Part shown: positions 32,645 to 42,239 of the stretch, one piece after another
How the letters are laid out: each line of letters begins with the position of its first letter
How positions within the stretch are numbered: position 1 is the stretch's first letter
Origin: Cycas panzhihuaensis
Taxonomy: Eukaryota; Cycadophyta
NCBI GenBank assembly: GCA_023213395.1
Contig: CM041465.1
Coordinates: 102,307,741 to 102,371,740 of the forward strand
Reading direction: 5' to 3'
DNA: 64,000 bases
Position numbers and translations under genes: made by a program
The notes under the pieces: generated by a model
Database searches by the model: none
Seen by the model: the letters and a program-made list of their open reading frames with translations, nothing else
Told to the model about the DNA's origin: nothing

Positions 32645-34790
32645 ATGCCGCCTAAAAGGCCTTCAAAGGAGAAAGCACCACAAAAGGATACTTCATTAAA
32701 AGGGAAAGAAACAAGCAGACATAGGGCATTACGATGGTCAAAGGAGTCAAAATTGAGAAGGCCAAGGAGATTAAGTTTGCAGAACAATGAGACTAAGGGA
32801 CAGTCCATTGAAGAATTTGAGGTAAGTGGAGCCCAGACACCTTAGGAACAAGGAGAGGGAAATAATGATGAACAAATGGCACTAACACCAGCCCCAATCA
32901 AGGATGACCTGTTTAGCCTAGAATATGAAGAAAAACCAAAAGTGGATGAAGAATGCAAAAACACTTTAACAAAAGAGGAAAGTATACCTATGGAAGACAC
33001 TTTGAAGGACCTAAGTGATAGTAAGAAGAAGGCAGAGGAAGGTCCCTTGGCATATTGGGAAAATAATCTAACAAGGTAGCTTTTTGAGGATTTATCAAAC
33101 AGGGGGTCTGATCAGTCATATATAATAGTGACACCGTTAACAATACAAGTGCCAGGTGTGTTAGAACCTATACATCTTAAAACCCCATTTAAGAATCTGT
33201 TATTTAGGAAAGATAATATTACAGTAAGCACTCTAAGCACATCTCCAAAAGAGAAGAGTGAAGGGAAGGAGATATAATCCAACAAGGAGGAGAAAGGGGA
33301 AGAATCACCACCGGGTGGGACACTGGTATAATCTCCCAGGATGGATGATTACATAGACTTTGGGAAGTTGATTTTCAATGATACTTCGGATGCAGCCAAA
33401 TATGTATATCTCTTTCAAAATCTGATCGACGTGAAGAAGATTACAGATGAAGACAAGATAAAAGCCAAATTTGCCTGTACATTAAGGGGAGTACCATTTT
33501 CCTAGTACAAAGAGTTGGATAAGAAAGGTTCATGGGCAAAAATAAAGAAATCCTTCGAGGAAAGATTTCAGAAATTCTGAAGCAATGAAGCAGTGGAAAT
33601 TGCCCTTAGAGAAATTAAACGAAGGCCTAGAGAATCAGTATTAACTTATATCAGTAGGATGAAAATCATTACGGCCAGTATGATCAATGAAACAATAACA
33701 GACCATAATATGAAAAATTATTTTGTCAGAGGACTGAATGAGAAATTGAGAGCTATGATACATGCCCATCCATTAAAGTCATTCAGGAATACCCAAGATT
33801 TAGCACTTGACTTTGAGATGGAGATGGATGCGTAGGCTAGAGGACATGACTCCCTCCTATTGAGATTATAAGAGGAAATTAGGGAAATCAAATAACACTA
33901 GTATAATCAACCCTTCTGCCAGGTGGGAGTAGCAAAAGAGGAATAATAATTAGAAGCCCTAAGAAAGGAAGTGGCAAGACTAAAAATAAGAAATAACAGA
34001 GAAGAGGAAACAACAAAGAAGAAAGATCACAAAGGCAGAGTGGCAGAATGGTATCACATTTGTGAGGAAAGTTCACATATGACTAAAGAATGTGAACTCA
34101 ATCCAAAGAATAGTGCATTACACCAAAGGGACAAATGGTGCCACATATGCAATGTGGATGCGCATATGACCAAAGATTGTTTCTATAATCCAAGAGGAAA
34201 ATCATATAGAGGACGAGGTAGAGGAAGGGGAGGCAACCCATCTTAAAATGTTTATACAATGAGGAGTATATAGGAGCCCTCGAGGAAAAAACAACCAATG
34301 GGAAAATGCCTCATTTGCTTACAATTCGGGCATTGGAAATCCGAATACCCAACCAAACGAGAATATGAACAAAAACCGTTTATATGTAATAATTGTGGAC
34401 CAAGTGAACATAAAACAGAAGATTGTAAAGGAAAAGCTAAAGCTACCAATCTAATGAAAATTATATTGAAGAGAAAAAATGTAAAACTCCAAAAGAAACA
34501 AAAGAAGAAAGAAGACAAAGGATATCTGAATCTACAGACAGAAATGAATCGATTCAAATAAGTGAAACAAGTGTTGGAAGAGTAGCTCAAGAAGAGAGTG
34601 CATTACCAATGGGGAAGCCAAAAACTAAATATGTATATGTAAGAAAGAATAAGCAAAAAGAGAAAGATAAGGTACCAGAAGAGAAAAAAATACAGCCTCA
34701 AATGGTACAAATAGAAGAGCTATTCAAAGGATTACCAGCTGAAGACATTCCAAGAATGTTGTTACTAATGGAAAATCTGGTAAAATAGCT
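32645..34790 (+). pseudogene. gypsy gag of element B
   Basis: The ATG at 32645 starts MPPKRPSKEKAPQKDTSLKG, a basic N-terminus. The capsid domain (about 33340-33835) has DDYIDFGKLIFNDTSDAAKY, TLRGVPF, SWAKIKKSFEERFQKF, then LTYISRMKIITASM and NYFVRGLNEKLRAM. A coiled segment precedes four CCHC knuckles: a decayed YHICEESSHMTKEC, the intact CHICNVDAHMTKDC, then CLICLQFGHWKSEY (last Cys lost) and CNNCGPSEHKTEDC, with an RG-rich stretch (YRGRGRGRGG) between the pairs. One base is missing near 34578 relative to C, shifting the frame. Several TAG/TAA stops are present. Confidence 0.9.
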
Positions 34791-36036
34791 GCAATTAACT
34801 ATTCCCTTATGCCATGTAATTGATTGGATTAAAAGAGGGATATTACAATGTGGAATTACCAAAAGTTTAAAGAAAGTGATGCTTTCATTCAACATGGATG
34901 CCATGGTGACAATGATGGTATTAGAAGAAACATTCCCAAAAGTGATTGTCGATGGGGATGCAGCCGTTAATGTACTACCTCCTTTGACATGGCAGAAATT
35001 GGGAAGCCCGAAACTGGAGGCAACAACATATTCATTGAAATTGGCTAACGAATTATTAATGCAACCTATGGGGAGGCTGGACGACATCAAAGTGGATGTA
35101 GCAAGAATCGTCGTAAAAATCAACTTTATAATCGTAGAAATAGAAAAGGGTGTAACACCCTATCCAGTGTTATTAGGGAGGCCTTGGCTATGCAAGACCC
35201 AGTGTCTCCAAAACTAGAAGAATGCGACCTTCACTTTATCGGATGATAGGAATAAAGTGGTATTATTAATATTGGGAAGAAACTCTATTGAGATGATACC
35301 GGATGAAGGATCCAGCACAACCGTCGTATGTGAAACAACAACCTCTTCCCTCGATGAAGAGAATATTTACCATACGACTGAGGAGCCTACTAAGCTAATC
35401 GATTGCCAAGAATCCAAACCAATGTATTTTAGGGAAATATATAACTCTTCAGACGATGAAAATGGAATGAGATTTATGGATTATTGGTTACAAGATGCCT
35501 ATAAAGTAAATTCTTCCTCTCATAGATGTAATTTATTGTCTAAATGTGTAATTGAGAATATTAATGATAATTTAGATTCTTTTGAATATATAATAACTAA
35601 TGATAGCTTAGTAGATAACATAAAACTAAACCAAAACCCCTCTAGTAGACTTAGTATTTTTCATAGTCCTATAGTAACTAGTAGTAATCTTAACCTCCCT
35701 TCTACCTCAGGCATGGGTTCTAAGGTAGATTCCCTCTCCCCCCCTTTATTACAACCTGGGGAAGGAAGTAACATTCCTTTCTCATCTTCTTTAGAAGTAT
35801 ACCCACCCAACAACCAGTCCCTTCCAAAGATTGGTGACAAATCCAAGGGAATGGCAGGGGAATTAGCGATAAATACTTCTAGAGACTCTGGTCTAGGCCA
35901 TAGGATACCTATCCCAGAAGAAACAAACTTTGAAACTTATATTGGGAATCATGTAAAGCCTTTCTATGGGGAACAATTATATGGGACTACCCATTTAACC
36001 CACTACATTGAATACTGGATGGAGCATGGAAATTAG
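34791..36036 (+). pseudogene. aspartic protease and Ser-rich linker of element B
   Basis: The active-site region KVIVDGDAAVNVLPPLTW lies at 34938-34990, followed by LLGRPWLCKTQC (35173-35208). The loop is D-G-D here against D-G-G in C, so the family departs from D-S/T-G and this copy has a further change. A frame open from 35257 to 36036 holds an acidic, Ser/Pro-rich linker (TTSSLDEENIYHTTEEPTKL) and ends with VKPFYGEQLYGTTHLTHYIE. In C the linker is followed by a deletion; in B it reads on into the additional gag-like modules in the same frame. Confidence 0.88.
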
Positions 36037-36450
36037 GATTAAAATTATTGGCAAAAAGACCTAGTACTTACTTTACGAGGAACATCTTGGTATTGGTACT
36101 TAGCCCACCAAGACATTCTCTAAGATTGGAAGGAGTTACAAGCAACGTTTCGACTTCGATTCGACCATCTAAAACATTTAAACATCCTGTTATTCCATGT
36201 AGGCCAAAACCCTAGTGAGCACATACAGAAATGTAAACAAAAATAGACATCCCTAAGTATACCCAAGAAGATCTGGCCTAACTACTTTTATCACACCCTA
36301 AGACAGGTAGTAAAGGATTGGTTCTTAGGAAGGGAACAAAGCCTGAATGTGACATGGGGAGATCTGAAGGAATCCTTTATAAAAACCTTTATGCATGTAT
36401 CATAAGACAAAAATATAGATAGAATCTTGAAGAATATTAGAAGAATGAGC
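36037..36450 (+). pseudogene. two additional gag-like helical modules between protease and RT (element B)
   Basis: In the same frame as the protease linker and RT, the sequence shows LVLTLRGTSWYWYL, then DWKELQATFRLRF, and again FYHTLRQVVKDWFLGRE, then WGDLKESFIKTF. This repeats the capsid signature of the true gag of this element (TLRG-x-P-x-x-x-Y, then W-x-K-I-K-K-S-F-x-x-x-F). Each module spans roughly 55-65 residues. Stops (TAA for CAA, TAG for TGG) fit transitions. A capsid-like domain downstream of protease is not part of the standard Ty3/gypsy order. It may be a tandem duplication of gag or a captured capsid fragment. Similarity is by motif only; role unknown. Confidence 0.55.
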
Positions 36451-38060
36451 ATGAATTTAGAACAAGGAATTATAAATAAAGACGAAGAAGAATAAGCATA
36501 TGGTGAGGAAGAAGAAATCCTGAATTACCCTGCAGAATTCATGGAAATTAATATTGGAGAAAGAAAAATAGAAGATACCCCTGAGTACAAAATTAGAAAT
36601 AAGGAGGATATTGAAGTAACCAAATTAAAAACTATTGAAATTAATGTCGACAGTAAAGAGGATCCCAAATTGATATGGATTAAATATTATTGGGATAATC
36701 AAATAGTAGTGAAAGCTCAGCAATTGTTCGAGGAGTTCCATGACGTATTCATGTGGTTATATAAAGACCTAAAAGGTATTCCCCCAGAAATAGGAATGCA
36801 TCACATTGATTTGATAGAGGAAACAAAACTAGTGAAGCAGCGACCATACCGCATGAATCCTAAGTATAAGGAAAAGGTGAAAGCAGAGATAGATAAAATG
36901 TTGGAAGCGAGATACATCTACAAGATTGACTATAGTGACTGGGTGAGCCCTATAGTAGTAGTTTCCAAAAAGAATGGGAAAATACGTGTCTGTGTGGATT
37001 ACAAACAATTAAATAAGGTAACGAAGAAGGATCCCTTTCCATTACCATTTGTAGAAGACATTTTGGAAGCGATGGGAGGAAATGAGATATATTCCTTCAC
37101 CGATAGATTTAGTGGGTACAATCAAGTGCAGATTGCCCCAGAGGATTAAGCAAAGATTACATTCATGATAGAATGGAGAACTTATACCTATAAAGTAATG
37201 CCATTCAGTCTTACAAATGCACCAACCATATTCTAGAGGATCGTGATCAACATATTTCAGAAATTTATTGGTGAAAAAGTGGCTGTATTCTTAGACGATT
37301 GGACGCTATACAGATTGATAAAAGATCATATGGAAAACTTGAGGGAGATATTACAAACATGCCGAGAAAATAAGTTGTGTTTGAACCCAGAGAAATATGC
37401 CTTCCTGGTACCCTTCAGAAATCTATTAAGACACATCATTAACAAGGAAGGATTGCTGACAGATCCAGCCAAAGTATCCACAATTTTACACTTTCCTATA
37501 CCACTTACGAGGAGACAATTAAAAGGGTTCTTGGGTTTAACTGGATATTACAAAAAATTCATTAGGGGATATGCATGCATATCGGGACCCCTGGAGGAAT
37601 TGTTAAAAAAGAATATTGAATGGGAATGGATGGAAGAACAACAACAAGCATTCAAAGCATTAAAATGAGCCATCATATCAGCACCCATACTGTGATTTCC
37701 TGATTGGAAGAAAACCTTCTATATACACATAGATGCTTCACAATATGTGATTGGATGTATATTGGCCTAACCTAGTGATGACAATATGGACCATCCGATA
37801 TACTTCGCAAGTCAGAAACTCACAAAGGCAGAACAAAATTATACCACAACAGAGAGAGAAGCGCTCAACATGGTGTATGCACTGCAAAAGTTTTGACACT
37901 ATTTATTAGCAAATCCATTCTTGTTCTTTGTGGACCATCAAGCATTGATATACCTGGTAAAAAAACCAATAATGAGAGGGTGAATCAGCAGATGGTTAAT
38001 GCTGTTTCAAGAATTTTCTTTTAAAATCATCATGAAACTTGAAAAGCCCATATTATACCT
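36451..38060 (+). pseudogene. reverse transcriptase and RNase H of element B
   Basis: RT begins with IDLIEETKLVKQRPYRMNP and KMLEARYIYKIDYSDWVSPI. It shows VSKKNGKIRVCVDYKQLNKV, SFTDRFSGYNQVQIAPED (first catalytic Asp), VMPFSLTNAPTIF, and VAVFLDDWTLY (the x-x-D-D box). The thumb has LKGFLGLTGYYKKFIRGYA. RNase H (about 37710-38000) reads FYIHIDASQYVIGCILAQ, then PIYFASQKLT, TTTEREALNMVYAL, HYLL and LFFVDHQAL. Together these make a full gypsy RT-RNase H. Stops at 37149, 37236 and 37668, among others, disable it. Confidence 0.94.
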
Positions 38061-38199
38061 GATTAGTTGTCAAGAATCTTGAATGGGGAAAAAGCTATAG
38101 GAATACCAGATGACTTTTCAGACATGGCATTGTTCAACATGGAGGTAGTTCCAACAGACTAGTATGAGGGAATACCAGAATACTTAGTGACTGAGGAAG

Positions 38200-39410
38200 T
38201 GCCAGCAGAATTGGACCATACAGAATGGCAAAATTTCGTTAGAAAAGTAGAACCGTATTAATTAATAAATGGAGAATTGTATAAACTGGGACTAGATGAA
38301 GTGTTGCGATGATGTGTCCGACCACATGAGACCAGCCAGATTATGTTCCAAGCACATGAAGGTGTAGCGAGTGGACATATGGGTAAATTAGCCATATGGA
38401 GGAAAATCTTGATGTTTGGATTCTGGCAGCCATCCATGTTTGAAGACATAAGAAAGTGGATTCAAGCATGTGACTATTGTCAACAGGTTAGGAAACCTAA
38501 TCGATAAAATTTTCAACCCCTACATCCCATTCTACCTCTGGCACCATTCGAAAAATGTGGACTCGAGTTCATTGGACCAATTAAATTAGCCACCCGACGA
38601 TCAAAAGCCCAATATATCCTAGTGGTAATAGATTATATGATAAAGTGGGTAGAAGTAAGAGCCTTAAGAAAAGCAGATGCAGAAAGTACAACCCGATTTC
38701 TGTACGAAGTGGTTATTACACAGTTTAGATGCCCTGTGGAGATTATGAATGACCAAGGTGCCCATTTTCTGAATCAAACCATAGAAATATTGACATCAAC
38801 CTTTATGATAAGCCATCAGAAGTTTACACCATATTACCCAAGGGCAAATGGGCAAGTAGAAAGTTCAAACAAAATAATTGAAAACTGCTTAAGAAAAATA
38901 TATGATGTCGGCAGATCCGATTAGGCTAAGAAACTGCCATCAGTGTTATGGGCATTTAGAACAACTTATAAAAGATCAACTGGACAGACTCCATTCCAGC
39001 TCATCTATATAACATAGGCCATTCTTCTGACAGAGTTTGAGATACCAAGCTTATGAACCACTATGCAGTGTCAATTAGACAACTTTCAATCCTTACAACA
39101 ACGATTGGAAGAATTGGTACGGTTAGAAGAGAAATGATATATGGCGAAATGGTTGTAAAATATAGAAAAAAAAGGACAAAAAGCATGGCATGATCGACAT
39201 TTACGTAAATCTCAATTTAAATAAGGTGATCAAGTGTTTCTCTATGACAACAAGTTTAAGATGCACCCCAGCAAACTCAAAATGTGATGGCTAGGACCTT
39301 ACATCACAGAGAAAATCTTCGAGAATGGATCGGTGCAACTACGGGAAATTGATGGGCCACTACTACCAACTCGAGTGAATGATAGTAGGTTGAAACCATA
39401 TATTAAATAG
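38200..39410 (+). pseudogene. integrase of element B
   Basis: The zinc-binding HHCC domain reads HEGVASGHMGKLAIWRK ... CDYCQQ (38353-38480). The catalytic core has LEFIGPIK, YILVVIDYMIKWVEVRAL (Asp), EIMNDQGAHFLNQT (Asp) and PRANGQVESSNKIIENCL (Glu), so all three DDE residues are present. The C-terminal domain is GDQVFLYDNKFKMHPSKLKM, WLGPYITEKIFENGSVQL and DSRLKPYIK. No chromodomain follows. Several stops (for example TAG at 38921, TAG near 39223) make it inactive. Confidence 0.93.
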
Positions 39411-40035
39411 ATTATCTTACCAGTCGGATCAACTGGTTGTACCATAGCGCGTTGCATGAAGTTGAGGTAAATCGAATTGCCTTGATACCAGAATGTGATC
39501 CAGTTCAGTATGGAAACAAAAATACAAAAAAAAAAGAAATTAAAAAAGCAAGAAAAAACAACTGTAGCTCATACCATATACATAAGCAATAAGAAGAATC
39601 ATTAATAACAAGGATATTATCAAGGATAAGAAAGAATTTTATAAAAAAAAATCTGATTTTTTCACATACATACTGGCAAAATACATTATGTATACTGAAA
39701 AAGTATGCTACGGGGTATGCATAGTTAAAAAGTGGATACGTTAACCAGCCTAAACTATGTGTACCTGAAAAGGTATGCCATCGAACTATGCATAGAGGAA
39801 AAGAGTCGAATAAGACAAAAGTATATACTACGTGCCTACAAGCATTCTCCCGCGGTACGCAATAAGAAATCGAGGACAATTTCGCTTAGATTCTCAACAA
39901 CAAATAGCTGAGGAAAGCCCTTGTGATCTAAGGAGATAGAAGGACAAAATCCATCTTCAAATCAGCGAGTATAAGTCCAAAAAATAGTGACCATATTAGT
40001 AAAGGTATGCACACAGGGTTCGTATCCATATACCA
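39411..40035 (+). other. element B spacer after integrase
   Basis: Homologous at its start to the C 3' region (TTGCATGAAGTTGAGGTAAA). It includes an A-rich block (39525-39550) and repeated GGTATGC/TACGTT-type words. No gene is seen. Confidence 0.5.
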
Positions 40036-41133
40036 GGTTATTTTAATTTTCTCTCTAGAATAATAGGTTGTCAAGAGACGTTTCTACCAAGATTAAAGAA
40101 AGATCTCGAAGCGTTACCTTCTCAATTTCAGACAAAGATCAAGTAATCTGCTTGGGGAGAGTACATATATTATAACCCTATGTACCATGACCTAGAAATT
40201 ATGGAAAGCATCTTAGCAGAATTAAAAAAGGATATGAACAAAATTAAGTTAGATGCAGAAATTGTGCATTTGATAATAGGACTTCCTAATGAAGGGGAAA
40301 TACCCGTGGCAACTAAGCGATCAGAAGTGGACCGAGATCTATGGTTAAAAGAATTCTGCCAAGAAAATACACAACTAACTTCAGGTGGAATCCGTGTGGC
40401 AGACATAAAAGATATCTAATTACAATAGATAGTAAAAGTTATTAATTCCAGGTTTTTATCAAAAAGGAAATACACATACATTCTAGGGGAAATGATGCCA
40501 ATACTACTGAAGATTCAGAATGGAGAGAAAATGGATTGGTCAGAATTCCTGGTGGAAAACATGTGGCAGTAGATTCAAGAGATAATGACTCATCCTTTTC
40601 GCCATCCTTCATTGTTGTTAGCTATTCTGTTTTATCAATGTCCAAATGTATAATTGAAAAAAATAACTACTTCTCCAAAGGAACCCCTAATTAAAAGGTG
40701 GGTGACTGAATTTCTGGATATGACACAGAATCAAGAAGTAAAAAGGAGGGTGCAAAAGTAAATGAGTAAAGTTCTCAAATGGTTACAACAAACCCCTGGG
40801 ACACCCATTCCTCATCGGGCTAAGCAAACTATAAGGAAAAGTAGCAAAAGAAAGAAGGATGAGGAAGAACCAGCAGAGGCAAAAGAAGTAAAACCTTCTT
40901 TAGAAGAATGGGAAGACTTTCTGCCCATAATAGAAATGGGAGAGACATTAGCACCGCCCCTGATGGATAATAAAACAAGTCAGATCATCCAGTTAATTAT
41001 GGACATGGAAGAAGGGTATAACGCAGAAATAACAACTCTTCAGGAAAAACTTAAAGAAAAAGATACAATAATTGCCACATTGACCCAAATTAATGAAGAA
41101 ATTCCGGCTATAGGACAACAGTCGCAGGAGTAG
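40036..41133 (+). pseudogene. extra ORF between integrase and 3' LTR (element B), unknown function
   Basis: One frame of about 365 codons with only five or so stops runs from about 40036 to the TAG at 41131. It reads FLPRLKKDLEALPSQFQTKI, WGEYIYYNPMYHDLEIMESI and VDRDLWLKEFCQEN, then YTYILGEMMPILLKIQNGEK, MDWSEFLVENMW and FRHPSLLLAILFYQCPNV. It ends in a Lys/Glu-rich tail with a coiled coil (ITTLQEKLKEKDTIIATL). The stops are TAA/TAG where Q or W is likely, so it was once one protein. The middle recalls plant transposon-associated ORFs of the 'putative plant transposon protein' type, in which an upstream helical part is followed by a 'G-x-x-x-x-W/V-x-x-x-I/L' block, but I cannot confirm this. 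C lacks it. Confidence 0.55.
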
Positions 41134-41136
41134 CCT

Positions 41137-41154
41137 TAAGAAGGGGAGGAGGAG
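41137..41154 (+). other. polypurine-rich stretch of element B
   Basis: AAGAAGGGGAGGAGGAGG just after the extra ORF is the strongest purine run before the 3' LTR, but it lies about 70 bp upstream of it. The bases next to the LTR (GACCCGGGATAGA) are less purine-rich, so the true priming site is uncertain. Confidence 0.4.
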
Positions 41155-41223
41155 GAATATCCCAAATTTTGAAATTTTTGTTGAGCAAGGATGCTCAAAC
41201 CCTTGATGTTGACCCGGGATAGA

Positions 41224-42087
41224 TGTTGGAGCATATTGTGACACACTGGGCTATGGCCAGATTAGAGAGAGGTTGGGTATCCTTAGATTGTGCAGGTACA
41301 GACCATAGAAAGGTACACATACAACAAGAAGTGAAGAATTTAGTATTCTGGGTACGTATGATAGGTGCATACCTGGTAAATGTATGCAACATAGATACGT
41401 ACCTCTAGGTAGAATGCAAGTAAACAGGAATGGTATGCATGAGAAGACTAGATAGAAGGAAGCTTTGGATGACATCAGACATACGTATAGATGTATGGAT
41501 GAGTTAAGATAGCCAGTTAAGGGAACTAATCAATGGTTAGGAAGAGGTATGCTTGACTGAAAAGGTACGATTATGACAGATAGTTATAACCCTTTAGCCA
41601 AAGGACACCAAAGGAGCATATTTAAGAGGCTTTCCAAGGACCATTTGATTAGGGTAAGAGCCAAGTATACCAGTATGCATTGGTACAGAGACCAGTACGC
41701 ATTGGTACGGAGACCAGTACATATGACAACAGCCTAATTCGTGTATTTTGATGGGTACCTCCTACGTACACATGTGATAGAGTGAATGTATGAGGCTGGA
41801 GTGCACAGGGAATGCATTCTAGAACCTTGTGTAAAAGAACTCATTGCTTAATAAAATAAGAGTTACGTGGAAAGTGTGGATTCTCTGTGTTTGCAAGGAT
41901 TGAATGTGGAATATGTGTTGATCTCTATACTGCTGTGTGCTCTTGTGCTATAATCATATGGAAATATTAATAAATCTGTGTGACATATGTGGATAATGAT
42001 GTTGACTGTGTCTTAAACTAGACTATAACCTGTGTAACCTTGACAAGTATATTGATCTCATAAGGGATGTGAATTTATAAGTCAACA
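41224..42087 (+). repeat. 3' LTR of element B
   Basis: Starts TGTTGGAGCATATTGTGACA and ends GTCAACA. It is 21 bp longer than the 5' LTR, explained largely by an extra copy of a 22-bp unit (CCAGTACGCATTGGTACGGA plus GA) at about 41670-41713. Confidence 0.93.
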
Positions 42088-42186
42088 AAAATAACCTAAT
42101 AAATGTGATGGGTCATAAATATAAAGACGTATACCTATACTTACTTATGTCGGTACACCAACACTATTCCCAAAAGCTAGGAAACA
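42088..42186 (-). repeat. 5' LTR of element D, last segment (right of B)
   Basis: After the second AAAAT, the sequence AACCTAATAAATGTGATGGG...GGAAACA matches 15618-15711, completing the 610-bp LTR. Confidence 0.85.
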
Positions 42187-42227
42187 CATATTAAAGCTTA
42201 TACATAATTTATTTAATAAAATTAATA

Positions 42228-42239
42228 TGGTGTCAAAGC
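42228..42239 (+). other. degenerate copia primer binding site
   Basis: TGGTGTCAAAGC differs at two positions from TGGTATCAGAGC. It follows about 40 bp of AT-rich sequence after the end of D that may be the last part of a 5' LTR cut off by the insertion of D. It could belong to copia G or to an outer copia ending near 48984. Confidence 0.5.

Larger units (their letters stand above)
31662..42087 (+). mobile_element. element B: full-length, atypical Ty3/gypsy retrotransposon
   Basis: 10.4 kb, flanked by TSD AAAAT (31657-31661 and 42088-42092), with LTRs of 843 and 864 bp and ends TGTTGG...CAACA. The order is LTR, PBS, gag with four knuckles, protease, two additional gag-like modules, RT, RNase H, integrase, an extra ORF, LTR. 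Integrase after RT defines Ty3/gypsy. From 35257 to 37149 protease linker, extra modules and RT are in one frame broken only by stops that fit transitions. The uninterrupted target is present in the other D LTR (15613-15617). All ORFs have stops, so it is inactive. Confidence 0.94.
15102..42186 (-). mobile_element. element D: old Ty3/gypsy element, minus strand, host of nested elements A, B and C
   Basis: The two ends share a 610-bp repeat: 15102-15711, and 27322-27797 plus 31622-31661 plus 42093-42186, which sum to exactly 610 after removing A, B and their duplicated target bases. Inside, on the minus strand, are gag (about 20380-19140), protease (about 18420-18090) and an archaeal-type RNase H (about 17380-17030). 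No RT or integrase was found. The interior is interrupted by element C. Flanking bases CATAG (15096-15100) and CATAT (42187-42191) may be a decayed TSD with a one-base offset, but this is unproven. Confidence 0.8.

Noticed and set aside
39505-39879. Minus-strand 124-codon open frame as an envelope-like gene in B
   Set aside because: Antisense of an A-rich untranslated stretch; the hydrophobic Phe/Leu content follows from base composition.
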